The notes under the pieces: generated by a model
Database searches by the model: none
Told to the model about the DNA's origin: nothing
Seen by the model: the letters and a program-made list of their open reading frames with translations, nothing else
Origin: JAXGTO01 sp040774885
GTDB lineage: Bacteria > Actinomycetota > Coriobacteriia > Coriobacteriales > Eggerthellaceae
Direction: 5' to 3'
DNA: 63,057 nt
Assembly (NCBI GenBank): GCA_040774885.1
Contig: JAXGTO010000009.1
Location: forward strand, 1 to 63,057
Translations under genes and position numbers: made by a program
Part shown: positions 40,566 to 49,536 of the stretch, piece after piece
How the letters are laid out: every line of letters starts with the position of its first letter
How positions within the stretch are numbered: position 1 is the stretch's first letter

Positions 40566-41927
40566 CTATTTTTCAAGCAATGCGGGGTTGTGCTCTTTGC
40601 TGACCCACAGTCGGTCGGCGCGGGGCTTCCATTCCGTGGCGACTTCGACCGTGCGAGAGCAATATTCATCGACGTTTTCGGGCGAGAGGACTTCGGTGGA
40701 CTTGGCGCCGCATTCGTGCACCATGTCGGCCAGACGTCCCGGGTTGTCGAGCACAGGGCAGGGACGCAGCATGTTCTTATTGAAGGGCTGGTTCTTGTAG
40801 TATTCCATGAACATCGGTCCTTGCAGGCATTCCAACAGGCTCTTGTCACGGATGTTGTCAGTGGAGTAGTGGATGAACACGCACGGATCCACATCGCCGT
40901 TGGCGTTGATATGCAGATAGCGACGCCCGCCGGCGATGCAGCCGCCCACGTATTCTCCGTCGTTGAAGAAGTCGAGCGTGAACAGCATCTTCTCATTGCG
41001 GAACTTGCGAACCTGCTGGTACATGAATTCGCGTTGTTCGGGTTGGGTGATCAAATCGACGTCTGCACCAGAGCCCACGGGCATGTAGCTGAAGAACCAG
41101 CAGAACTTCGCGCCCCAATCGATCATCTGGTCGAAGAATTCGGAACTGCCGATGATGTCGACGTTTTGGCTGGTGTAACAGGCCGAGATGCCGAAGGGGA
41201 GCTTGTTCTTGCGCAGCAGGCCCATGGCCACTTCGGTCTCGTCGAAGGTACCTTCGCCGCGGCGCGCGTCCGTGGATTCTTTGGTGCCTTCCACGGAGAT
41301 GATGGGAACGAAGTTCTTCACACGCAGCAATTCGTCGCAAAAAGCCTGGTCGATGAGCGATCCGTTGGTGAAGCAAAGGAATTCGCAGTCGTTGTGCTTG
41401 TTGCAGATGGCCATAAGGTCCTTCTTGCGCATCAGCGGTTCGCCGCCGGTGTAGATGTACACGTAGCAACCGAGTTCCTTGCCCTGGCTGATGATCGAAT
41501 CGATCTCATCGAAGCTCAGGTTGAGCTTGTTGCCGTATTCGCCGGCCCAGCAGCCGACGCAGTGCTTGTTGCAGGCGCTGGTGGGATCGAGCAGGATGGC
41601 CCAAGGGATGTTGCACTGGTATTTCTTGCGCATCTCGACTTGCTTTTCCCATCCCAGAAGGGAACCGTTCATGATGAAGTTGTTGAAGGTGGTCTTGATG
41701 ACCTCGTGGTCGATGTCGTCCCAGAGGCTGCAGATCATCTTGTTCCAGTTGTTGTCGGGGTCGTTGAGAACGCGGCGGAACTGGTCTCGTTGGCTTTTCA
41801 TCATGTCGCCAGGTGTCACCTTGTCCACAAAATCCATGACTTTGGGGAGGTTGGTCTGGGGGTCCTTTTCGAGGTAATCGAGGACTTTGTTCAAACCATA
41901 GCGCTTGACGGTGTTGGTGAGACCCAT
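40566..41927 (-). CDS. Radical SAM protein with SPASM-like C-terminus
   Basis: A 453-residue radical SAM enzyme of the PqqE/NirJ/MoaA-like group, not assigned to a known reaction. After about 110 N-terminal helical residues come CNKHCVGC (CX3CX2C) near residue 121, YTGGEPL, a glycine-rich turn and ISVEGTKE. The C-terminal half has cysteines in GGCIAGGRRYLHINANGDV-DPC, PCPVLD, HECG and EYC that look like a SPASM or twitch cluster set. The ATG at 41927 has AGGAAAGGAAAA. No adjacent precursor peptide gene is seen, so a peptide maturase role is not supported. Confidence 0.85.
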   Translation of the reverse strand: MGLTNTVKRYGLNKVLDYLEKDPQTNLPKVMDFVDKVTPGDMMKSQRDQFRRVLNDPDNNWNKMICSLWDDIDHEVIKTTFNNFIMNGSLLGWEKQVEMRKKYQCNIPWAILLDPTSACNKHCVGCWAGEYGNKLNLSFDEIDSIISQGKELGCYVYIYTGGEPLMRKKDLMAICNKHNDCEFLCFTNGSLIDQAFCDELLRVKNFVPIISVEGTKESTDARRGEGTFDETEVAMGLLRKNKLPFGISACYTSQNVDIIGSSEFFDQMIDWGAKFCWFFSYMPVGSGADVDLITQPEQREFMYQQVRKFRNEKMLFTLDFFNDGEYVGGCIAGGRRYLHINANGDVDPCVFIHYSTDNIRDKSLLECLQGPMFMEYYKNQPFNKNMLRPCPVLDNPGRLADMVHECGAKSTEVLSPENVDEYCSRTVEVATEWKPRADRLWVSKEHNPALLEK

Positions 41928-41944
41928 GTCTTTTCCTTTCCTAG

Positions 41945-41968
41945 ATTTGAAAATAATGATAGTCAAAT
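41945..41968. promoter_or_regulatory. Palindrome in the radical SAM 5' region, possible TetR operator
   Basis: ATTTGA (41945-41950) and TCAAAT (41963-41968) flank 12 bases, with a TTGACT on the minus strand inside. It lies 18-41 bases before the radical SAM start. A dimeric TetR-type repressor could bind it. Confidence 0.45.
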
Positions 41969-42076
41969 GAATCTTGGAGGCGAATAATCATCTGCCGTTT
42001 TTTGTAAGGAACGCTACGGTGAACGGTAAAACGGGTATCATGACGCGTTGAAAAGAACCGATCACCCATCGATGGG

Positions 42077-43345
42077 ATGGCAACCATGGCTTATCGCAGA
42101 ACAGTATCTTCCAACGGCATCGTAGTCGTTTCCGAGTCCATGCCCGACGTGCGCAGCATTGCTCTGGGCATGTGGTACAACGTCGGCAGCAGAGACGAAC
42201 ACGATGATCAGGCCGGGCTCACTCACTTCATGGAGCACATGATGTTCAAAGGCACACCCACGCGCGATGCTTTGGCCATCTCGCGGGATTTCGATCGTCT
42301 GGGCGCCGAGCTCAATGCCTTCACGGCCAAGGAGTACACGTGCTATTACGCGCGATTCGTCGATGAGAAGCTTCCCGAGGCGTTTCCCATCTTGGCCGAT
42401 ATGGTGGTGAACTCCTCTTTCACGCAAGACACCATCGATCCGGAACGCAAGGTAGTGCTCGAAGAAATCGCCCGTACCGAAGATACTCCCGATGATTTCG
42501 TCTACGATTTATTCGGGTCGGCACTCATGCCCGGCCATCCGCTGGGGAAGCCCGTTTTAGGTACGCGGGAAGCGGTGGGGTCTTACCGCCATGCCGACTG
42601 CGCGGCCTTCCATCAGCAGCATTACCATAAGGGAAACCTTACCGTTGCCGCTGTGGGCAACGTCGACCATGATGCGCTGGTAAAACTTGTCGAAACGTCG
42701 TTCGAGGGCATCGCTTCCGGGACCAAAGAAGTCCGTCCCCGGCTCGCCGTCGGTGCGCGCAGCGGATTCATCGCACGGCAAAAGGAAACCGAGCAAGCGC
42801 ATGTTCTCTATGGCATGCCTTGGATGCCTTTCGACGATGAGCGTCGTTATGCCGGCGCCATCATGAGCGCTCTTCTGGGCGGTTCAATGAGCAGCCGATT
42901 GTTCCAAGAGGTGCGTGAAAAACGCGGATTGGTGTATGCGGTATACACCAATGCAGCCGGTTATCAGCATCTCGGCCAGTTCAGCGTTTATGCGGGTACG
43001 CGGCCTGAAAACCTGGCTCAAGTTGTCGATCTCATCCGCATCGAGTTGGCCAAACTGGTTGAGCACGGTGCGGAAGCCGACGAGCTCGAGCGCACCTGCG
43101 AGAGCATCTGCGGGCAATTGCTGCTGGGACTCGAGTCAACGAGTTCGCGCATGGTGCGGTTGGGTCGCAATGAAACCATGGGTGCGCCGTATCGCAGCGC
43201 CGATGAACTTGAGAAGCGCTATCGCAGCATCACTGCAGACGATGTGCGCCAGGTGGCACAGGAGTTTTTGGAAGCGGCTCCCACCATTGCCGTCGTCAGT
43301 CCCTATTCCGAAGACCAGGTGCGCGAAAAACTCGGCATCGCCTGA
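42077..43345 (+). CDS. M16-family zinc metalloprotease
   Basis: A 422-residue peptidase of the pitrilysin/processing-peptidase type with the inverted zinc motif HFMEHMMF (HXXEH) near residue 49 and the region RDFDRLGAELNAFTAKEYTCYYARF that is typical of the family. In many Gram-positive bacteria a homologue lies between pnp and dapB, as here. Start may be 42077 or the ATG at 42086, which has GGGATGG 5 bases upstream. Substrate is unknown. Confidence 0.9.
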   Translation: MATMAYRRTVSSNGIVVVSESMPDVRSIALGMWYNVGSRDEHDDQAGLTHFMEHMMFKGTPTRDALAISRDFDRLGAELNAFTAKEYTCYYARFVDEKLPEAFPILADMVVNSSFTQDTIDPERKVVLEEIARTEDTPDDFVYDLFGSALMPGHPLGKPVLGTREAVGSYRHADCAAFHQQHYHKGNLTVAAVGNVDHDALVKLVETSFEGIASGTKEVRPRLAVGARSGFIARQKETEQAHVLYGMPWMPFDDERRYAGAIMSALLGGSMSSRLFQEVREKRGLVYAVYTNAAGYQHLGQFSVYAGTRPENLAQVVDLIRIELAKLVEHGAEADELERTCESICGQLLLGLESTSSRMVRLGRNETMGAPYRSADELEKRYRSITADDVRQVAQEFLEAAPTIAVVSPYSEDQVREKLGIA

Positions 43346-43370
43346 GTGCGCGCAGATAGAGAGGATATCC

Positions 43371-44135
43371 ATGATTGAAGTTGCCGTTTGCGGGTTCGAG
43401 GGTCGGATGGGTTCCGCCGTGGTGGATGCCGTTACCCAGGCAGAAGATATGGAAGTGGCTTGCGGCGTTGACCCGCAGCTCAAAGAGGCGTCTTTCCCGG
43501 TGTTTGCCGATATCGATTCTGCGCTTGAAGCCGTGAAGCCGGATGTGATGGTGGACTTCACCCGCCCCGATGTCGTCGCTGAGAACATCAAGGCGGCCCT
43601 GGCGGCCGGCGTTGATTGCGTTATCGGCACCACTGGGCTCTCGCAAGATGCCCTGGAAGAACTTGCTGGGCATGCTGCCGGCGAGGCTTGTTTGTTCTAT
43701 GCCCCCAACTTCACGACCGGTGCCGTGCTCATGATGGAGTTCGCCCGCGCGGCTGCACCCTATTTCCCCGAAGCGGAAGTCATCGAGTTCCACCATGCCA
43801 ACAAACGCGATGCTCCCAGCGGCACCGCTGTTCGCACGGCCTCGATAATCAAGGAGTCTCGCGGCTTCGATTCGCAAGCTCCCGGTGCTGAAACGGAAAT
43901 CGAGGGAGCGCAGGGTGCCCGAGGCGCTCTTGTCGATGGCGTGCCGGTCCATTCGGTCCGCTCCATGGGCTTCGTCGCTACGCAAGAAGTTATATTTGGT
44001 TCGATGGGGCAGACGCTTACCATCAAGCATGATTCATGGGATCGCACCAGCTATATGCCGGGTGTCCTTTTGGGGATCAGAAGCGTCCGCTCGCACTCCG
44101 GCCTGATTGTAGGTTTGGAGAGTTTTATGGCATGA
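43371..44135 (+). CDS. dapB: 4-hydroxy-tetrahydrodipicolinate reductase
   Basis: A 254-residue enzyme of lysine and diaminopimelate synthesis. The NAD(P)-binding GFEGRMG, the substrate region EFHHANKRDAPSGTA and the C-terminal IRSVRSHSGLIVG region are seen. The ATG has AGAGAGGAT upstream. dapA follows 74 bases later; dapF and an aminotransferase occur at the far end of the window. Confidence 0.96.
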   Translation: MIEVAVCGFEGRMGSAVVDAVTQAEDMEVACGVDPQLKEASFPVFADIDSALEAVKPDVMVDFTRPDVVAENIKAALAAGVDCVIGTTGLSQDALEELAGHAAGEACLFYAPNFTTGAVLMMEFARAAAPYFPEAEVIEFHHANKRDAPSGTAVRTASIIKESRGFDSQAPGAETEIEGAQGARGALVDGVPVHSVRSMGFVATQEVIFGSMGQTLTIKHDSWDRTSYMPGVLLGIRSVRSHSGLIVGLESFMA

Positions 44136-44209
44136 GCCGCCCAGCCATGTCATACTGCTGTTCTATACGTCCAGCAACCGCGTGAAACGCACTACGTCAA
44201 AGGAGCCGC

Positions 44210-45109
44210 ATGTTGTACGACGAGGGCCCTCGTTTCGGCCGCATGATACCTGCAATGGTCACCCCGTTCGATGCTGATCGCCAGCTCGATTTGGAGCGTG
44301 CCCAGGCTCTGGCACTGCGTCTTGTCGAGGGCGGCAGCGACAGCCTCATCATCAATGCCACCACGGGTGAGAGTCCCACGGTGTTCTATCCGCAGAAACT
44401 CGAATTGTTCCGCGCCATTGTGGATGCAATCGATGGTGCCGTGCCCGTCATCGCCAATGTGGGGGACAACTGCACGGCCGATACGGTTGACTTCGCCCGT
44501 GAGGTTTCCCAGCTCGGCGTCGACGGTCTCATGTGCGTCGTTCCGTACTACAACAAGCCGCCGCAAGAAGGCCTGTATCGTCATTTCAAGGCCATTGCCG
44601 ATGCGGTCGAACTTCCCATCATCTTGTACAACATCCCCGGACGCTGCGTTATCAATATGCTCCCTGAAACCACGCTTCGCCTTGCACGCGATTGCGATAA
44701 CATCGTGGCCATCAAGGAAGCATCGGGAGACCTCGATCAAGTGAGCGCGATAGTCCAAGGCGCTCCCGAGGGATTCGATGTATATTCGGGTGACGATGCG
44801 CTCACCTATGAGATCATGAAGCGCGGCGGCGTGGGGGTCATTTCCACTATCGCCAATGTCGCGCCTCAGCGCATGAAAGAGATAGTCGAGCTGTGTGCGG
44901 AAGGCGATTTCGATGCCGCCCTCATGGCTCATGAGAAACTGCATCCGCTGATGCATCAGTTGTTCACTACTTCCAACCCCATCTTGGTCAAGGAAGCTCT
45001 GGCTTTGGCCGGCTTTCCCGTTGGAGGCGTGCGACTGCCGCTGGTGGATGCCACACCCGAGCAATCTGAAGCCTTGGCTGCAGTTATGCGTCAAGTCGGA
45101 GTGCTCTGA
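44210..45109 (+). CDS. dapA: 4-hydroxy-tetrahydrodipicolinate synthase
   Basis: A 299-residue TIM-barrel aldolase condensing pyruvate with aspartate semialdehyde. It has INATTGESPT, YYNKPPQEG with active-site Tyr, the YNIPGR motif and Schiff-base lysine in VAIKEASGD. The dapB-dapA-rnj order and complete motifs make it the true DapA, in contrast to the nan-linked family member at 16769. ATG is preceded by AAAGGAG. Confidence 0.95.
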   Translation: MLYDEGPRFGRMIPAMVTPFDADRQLDLERAQALALRLVEGGSDSLIINATTGESPTVFYPQKLELFRAIVDAIDGAVPVIANVGDNCTADTVDFAREVSQLGVDGLMCVVPYYNKPPQEGLYRHFKAIADAVELPIILYNIPGRCVINMLPETTLRLARDCDNIVAIKEASGDLDQVSAIVQGAPEGFDVYSGDDALTYEIMKRGGVGVISTIANVAPQRMKEIVELCAEGDFDAALMAHEKLHPLMHQLFTTSNPILVKEALALAGFPVGGVRLPLVDATPEQSEALAAVMRQVGVL

Positions 45110-45126
45110 CACCAGTAAGGAACCGT

Positions 45127-47004
45127 ATGACCGAACAGAATAAGCAGAACCGCAACGCAGGCCGTCAAGGCACGCGTTCATACAAGCATGTCGACATCAA
45201 GCGCGAGCGTCCCAAGCTCACGCGTGAAGACGGCGCCCAACAAACCGCGAATGCCGCAAAGGGCGCTGCGCCCACGAAGAAGAACGGGCAGCGTAGAGGC
45301 TCTGGGCGCGCAAACGGACCTTCGCGTGCCGGCGGCCCCAAGCGCGATGCATCGGCAAAGCTCAAGGTGATTCCCCTCGGCGGGCTCGATGCCATCGGCA
45401 AGAACATGACCGTCTTCGAATGCAAGGGAGACATGGTTCTCGACGACGCCGGCCTCATGTTTCCCGACGACGACCATCCGGGCATCGATCTCATCCTGCC
45501 CGATTACACCTACGTCCTTGAAAATGCCGACAAGTTGCGCGGCATCGTCATCACCCATGGCCACGAAGACCACACGGGCAGCCTTCCGTATCTTTTGAAG
45601 GACCTCGATCGCAGCGTGCCTATCTATGGCACGAAGATGACACTCGGTCTTATCGAGGGCAAGTTCAAAGAGCACAACATCAAAAATGCCAAGCTCATCG
45701 AGATCAAGCCCGGCCAGAAGATCAAACTCGGTTGCTTCGACTGCGAATTCTTCGCCGTCAACCATTCCATCCCGGGTGCCGTGGGCGTGTTCTTCCAGTC
45801 TCCTGCGGGCACGGTGCTCCATACCGGCGACTTCAAGCTCGATCAAACACCTATCGACGGCGTCACCACCGATTTCGGTGCGTTGGCTCGTTTCGGCAAG
45901 ACCGGCGTCGATTTGCTCATGAGCGACTCCACCAATGCCAACAACCCGAATTTCACCAAAAGCGAGGCTTCCGTAGGCGCTGCGCTCAGCCAGATCATCT
46001 CCCAAGCAAAAGGTCGCGTCATTATCGCCAGTTTCGCCAGTCATATACATCGGCTGCAGCAGATTTGCGATGCTGCGGTGGCCTCGGGGCGCAAAGTGGT
46101 CGTCACGGGCCGTTCCATGGTTCAGAATACGGATATCGCCCGACGGTTGGGTTACCTTCATGTACGTGATGCCGATCTTATCGACGCCTACGATCTCAAG
46201 GGCATTCCGCCCGAAAAGGTCGTCATCATGTGCACGGGAAGCCAGGGCGAACCGCTTTCGGCGTTGGCTCGAATTGCCAATGGCGATCACAAAACCATCG
46301 ACTTGGAAGCCGGCGACACGGTGATCATCAGCGCCACGCCGGTTCCCGGCAATGAGAAAGCCGTTACACGCGTCATCAACATGCTGGCCAAAATCGGTGC
46401 AGATGTTTACGACAAGAACCGTGCCCAAGTGCATGTTTCCGGACACGCCGGCGCCGAAGAACTGAAAATAGTCCTTTCCATCGTCAAACCGCGTGCGTTC
46501 ATGCCCGTCCATGGTGAAGCGACCCATTTGCGCGCCCATGCCCGTTTGGCAGAAGCCACCGGCGTTCCATCCAAGAACATCTTCATCATGGAAAACGGTG
46601 AAGGACTCGAAGTTTCTTCGCGCGGCGTCAAGCGTGGCGACACCGTTGAAAGCGGCGTTGTGTTCGTCGACGGGCTTTCGGTAGGGGATACCAGCCAAAA
46701 CGTCCTCGATGATCGCAGCTCTTTGGCCGAGCAGGGTTTCGTTTCAGCAGCTGCCGCTTTGGACCGTGCTCGCGGTTGCGTGGTGGGCAAGGTGGAAGTC
46801 CAGATGAAGGGCATCACCGGTGGAGACGACTACGTTTTGGTCGAAGACGCCCAGGATGAGGTCAAACGCGTTTTGGAGGCCGGACTCAAAAAGCAGTTGA
46901 AGGACCGTGAATTGGAAAAGAGCTGCCGCAATGCACTTCATGGCCTGCTATGGGATCGCATAAAGCAGCGCCCCATGGCTATTGTGAACCTGTTGGAGGT
47001 ATGA
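45127..47004 (+). CDS. rnj: Ribonuclease J with basic N-terminal extension
   Basis: A 625-residue metallo-beta-lactamase/beta-CASP RNase with 5'-exo and endonuclease activity. The zinc motif HGHEDHTGSLPYL, NHSIPGAVGVF, HTGDFKLD, the beta-CASP DSTNANNPNFTKSE and VSGHAGAEELKIVLSIVKP are present. About 80 residues before KLKVIPLGGLDAIG are Lys/Arg/Gly/Gln-rich, absent from the Bacillus enzyme and similar in kind to the basic tails of actinobacterial RNase E/J. The ATG has AAGGAACCG. dapA-rnj-ftsK order is conserved. Confidence 0.96.
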   Translation: MTEQNKQNRNAGRQGTRSYKHVDIKRERPKLTREDGAQQTANAAKGAAPTKKNGQRRGSGRANGPSRAGGPKRDASAKLKVIPLGGLDAIGKNMTVFECKGDMVLDDAGLMFPDDDHPGIDLILPDYTYVLENADKLRGIVITHGHEDHTGSLPYLLKDLDRSVPIYGTKMTLGLIEGKFKEHNIKNAKLIEIKPGQKIKLGCFDCEFFAVNHSIPGAVGVFFQSPAGTVLHTGDFKLDQTPIDGVTTDFGALARFGKTGVDLLMSDSTNANNPNFTKSEASVGAALSQIISQAKGRVIIASFASHIHRLQQICDAAVASGRKVVVTGRSMVQNTDIARRLGYLHVRDADLIDAYDLKGIPPEKVVIMCTGSQGEPLSALARIANGDHKTIDLEAGDTVIISATPVPGNEKAVTRVINMLAKIGADVYDKNRAQVHVSGHAGAEELKIVLSIVKPRAFMPVHGEATHLRAHARLAEATGVPSKNIFIMENGEGLEVSSRGVKRGDTVESGVVFVDGLSVGDTSQNVLDDRSSLAEQGFVSAAAALDRARGCVVGKVEVQMKGITGGDDYVLVEDAQDEVKRVLEAGLKKQLKDRELEKSCRNALHGLLWDRIKQRPMAIVNLLEV

Positions 47005-47060
47005 GCTATACTGGGGTAACAAACGTAATCGTAGTTTAAACGCAGCAAAGGAGCACGTAG

Positions 47061-49532
47061 GTGGCTCGCACAACCAAGCCCCGTTCCAATTCGAAGCCTT
47101 CGGGTAAGAAGGCGGCTTCGCCCAAAGACAAGAGCGACCAGAAAAAGGCGCGTGCTGCCCGTGCGGCTGATGAGCAGCTGCAGGAAAAGCCGCGCCTTCT
47201 CGATGAGCGCACACGCAGGGATATCTGGGGCGTGGTTTGCGCCATTGCCGCCATTGCGCTGTTCATCATCACTTCGATGCCGACCGATGCCCTTGTCACT
47301 GCCTGGCTTGGAGGCGCTCTCCATACGGGGTTGGGGTTGGGCGCATATCTGCTGCCCTTCTTTTTGCTGCTTGTCGGTGCCAGCCTATTCGTCAAAAGCG
47401 ACGGCCAGCAGGTTCCGGCCCGCGTGGCCATCGGGCTGCTGCTCATCTTTTTCGCTGTTTTGGTGCTCTTGTCGCTCTACACGCCCAATTTGACGGCATC
47501 CAACATCGATGCGCTTTTCGACCATGCCAACCTGATTTCGCAAGGCGGTCTTATCGGAGCTGGCGTTGCTTGGGTTTGCATGCTCTTGTTCGGGCAGCTT
47601 GTATCCACCATCATAATGGTGGGCGTCATCATCATCGCACTGATCATCATCGGCTTCTCTATTTCGAAATTCTTGGACAAGATCCGTCAGAAGAGGGCCG
47701 AAAAAGAGCAGGCGGAAGAAGAAGAGCCGACCGCTCTCGATTCTCCTGCGTACCAGCCTATTCCCAGTGCTGCAATTAAACGCGGCGGCTCCAAAGGCGT
47801 GCGTTCTCGCATGCCGCAGGTTGAGGCAGCTCCCACTCAAGAGCTTGATGGGCGATCGAAGCCGCATCGCGCCACGCAATCCATTGCCACGCGTGCTTTC
47901 GACGGGTCAGAGCCCCAGGGCTCTTCTACCAGCGAATCGATGACGCGGCGTTTAGGCGATAAGCCGCGATCGAAGCAACCGGCTGATCCCGCCGCTAAAA
48001 CCCAGTCTCTCAAACGCACGGGAGCCGTCACTCCCAAACCTTCGGATGGCTTCGTTCTCCCTGACCCTTCTGTTCTCAAGACCACGCCCAAAAACGATGG
48101 AAATCGCGAAAGCGAGGAAACCCTCAGGGAAACTTCTGCGATGTTGCAGGAAACCTTGGGGGATTTCGGCGTGGAGGCCGAGGTCGTCGGCTGGGCGGCA
48201 GGTCCTACGTTCACCTTGTTCAAGGTCAATCCTGCAAGCGGTGTGCGCGTTTCGCGCATCTCCAACCTCGAGGATGATATCGCCCTTGCCCTCGCCGCAC
48301 CGGGTGTTCGCATTTTTGCTCCCATTCCCGGCACCAACTACGTAGGAATCGAAGTTCCCAACGTAAAACGGCAAAATGTCTTGTTGGGAGACGTGTTGCC
48401 CGCTGCAGGCAAAGGGCCGTTGCAGGTTGCTCTGGGCAAGGATGTTGAAGGCCGCAGCGTTGTCGGCGATCTGTCCAAGATGCCCCATTTGCTTATCGGC
48501 GGCACTACCGGTTCGGGCAAGTCCGTGTCGGTCAATTCGATGATCATGAGCATTCTTATGAGGGCGACTCCTGCCGAGGTTCGTTTCATCATGATCGATC
48601 CCAAACGCGTTGAGTTTTCTCCGTACAACGGGATTCCCCATCTTTATGTGCCCGTTGTCACCGAATGCCGTGAAGCGGCCAGTGCGCTTTCTTGGGCCGT
48701 TGCCGAAATGGAGCGGCGCCTCAAGGTGTTTTCAAAGGTCGGCGCACGCAATATCAGCCAATACAACGGCAAAGTTCAAAAGGGAATGCAAATCGGCGAT
48801 GAACCGGCAGAAGAACTGCCCTATATCGTCATCGTCATCGACGAGTTGGCCGATCTTATGATGAACGTCGGAAAAGAGGTTGAATTCAGTATCAGCCGTT
48901 TGGCCCAATTGGCCCGTGCTGCCGGCATCCACATGATAGTCGCCACCCAGCGCCCGTCGGCCAATGTGGTCACCGGCCTTATCAAGGCGAATATCACCAA
49001 CCGCATCGCCTTCAACGTGGCATCGGGCACGGACAGCCGTGTCATTCTCGATTCCACCGGCGCGGAAAACCTTATCGGTTTGGGCGATATGCTGCTTTCG
49101 AAGCCTGAACTCCCCAAGCCTCAGCGTCTGCAAGGATGCTTCGTTTCGGAAGAAGAGATAGCTTGTGTAGTGGAAGAGCTCAAGAGCCAGGGCGAGCCCG
49201 AATATCATAACGAGATCCTCAAGACCAACCTCATTACTTTGGGGGATTCTGCACCCGATGGTTCGGGAGGAAGCAGTACCTCTGATGATCCCCTCATCTG
49301 GGAGGCCGCCGATATCGTGGTAAACAGCGGACTCGGCTCCACATCAAACATACAACGCAGGCTCAAGGTTGGTTATTCACGTGCCGGGCGTATAATGGAT
49401 ATGCTTGAAGAAAAGGGCATCGTCGGTCCTCCCAACGGCAGCAAACCGCGCGAGGTACTGGTGGATGCTTTAGAGCTCGAGAGCCTCAAGGCCTTCGAAG
49501 CCAACGATGCTGCTTCAGATGGCGGAGAGTGA
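47061..49532 (+). CDS. ftsK: FtsK/SpoIIIE DNA translocase
   Basis: An 823-residue chromosome-segregation motor. Residues 1-50 are basic and cytoplasmic, then four transmembrane helices (about 50-215), a Ser/Pro-rich linker to about 340, the RecA-like motor with Walker A GGTTGSGKSVSVNSM and IVIVIDELADLMM, and a C-terminal winged-helix gamma domain (DIVVNSGLGSTSNIQRRLKVGYSRA) that reads polarity sequences. GTG start has AAGGAGCAC upstream. It ends 4 bases before the RodZ-like gene. Confidence 0.96.
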   Translation: MARTTKPRSNSKPSGKKAASPKDKSDQKKARAARAADEQLQEKPRLLDERTRRDIWGVVCAIAAIALFIITSMPTDALVTAWLGGALHTGLGLGAYLLPFFLLLVGASLFVKSDGQQVPARVAIGLLLIFFAVLVLLSLYTPNLTASNIDALFDHANLISQGGLIGAGVAWVCMLLFGQLVSTIIMVGVIIIALIIIGFSISKFLDKIRQKRAEKEQAEEEEPTALDSPAYQPIPSAAIKRGGSKGVRSRMPQVEAAPTQELDGRSKPHRATQSIATRAFDGSEPQGSSTSESMTRRLGDKPRSKQPADPAAKTQSLKRTGAVTPKPSDGFVLPDPSVLKTTPKNDGNRESEETLRETSAMLQETLGDFGVEAEVVGWAAGPTFTLFKVNPASGVRVSRISNLEDDIALALAAPGVRIFAPIPGTNYVGIEVPNVKRQNVLLGDVLPAAGKGPLQVALGKDVEGRSVVGDLSKMPHLLIGGTTGSGKSVSVNSMIMSILMRATPAEVRFIMIDPKRVEFSPYNGIPHLYVPVVTECREAASALSWAVAEMERRLKVFSKVGARNISQYNGKVQKGMQIGDEPAEELPYIVIVIDELADLMMNVGKEVEFSISRLAQLARAAGIHMIVATQRPSANVVTGLIKANITNRIAFNVASGTDSRVILDSTGAENLIGLGDMLLSKPELPKPQRLQGCFVSEEEIACVVEELKSQGEPEYHNEILKTNLITLGDSAPDGSGGSSTSDDPLIWEAADIVVNSGLGSTSNIQRRLKVGYSRAGRIMDMLEEKGIVGPPNGSKPREVLVDALELESLKAFEANDAASDGGE

Positions 49533-49536
49533 GTAG

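Noticed and set aside
40566..41927. Radical SAM gene as a peptide-modifying maturase (RiPP system)
   Set aside because: No small precursor-like reading frame with a ribosome-binding site or exporter/protease is found next to it; the M16 protease downstream belongs to the conserved pnp-dapB block.
40590..41987. 465-residue plus-strand frame opposite the radical SAM gene
   Set aside because: The minus frame carries the CX3CX2C motif, a good ribosome-binding site and a terminator. The plus frame is Val/Ala/Asp-rich without a domain.
42915..43370. Long in-frame extension of dapB back into the M16 protease gene
   Set aside because: The dapB start has its own AGAGAGGAT site and the family begins with the NAD-binding loop just after it; the extension is out of frame with the protease.
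45178..46698. 506-residue open frame opposite rnj
   Set aside because: Antisense to complete RNase J motifs, no domain and no ribosome-binding site; a codon-bias shadow.
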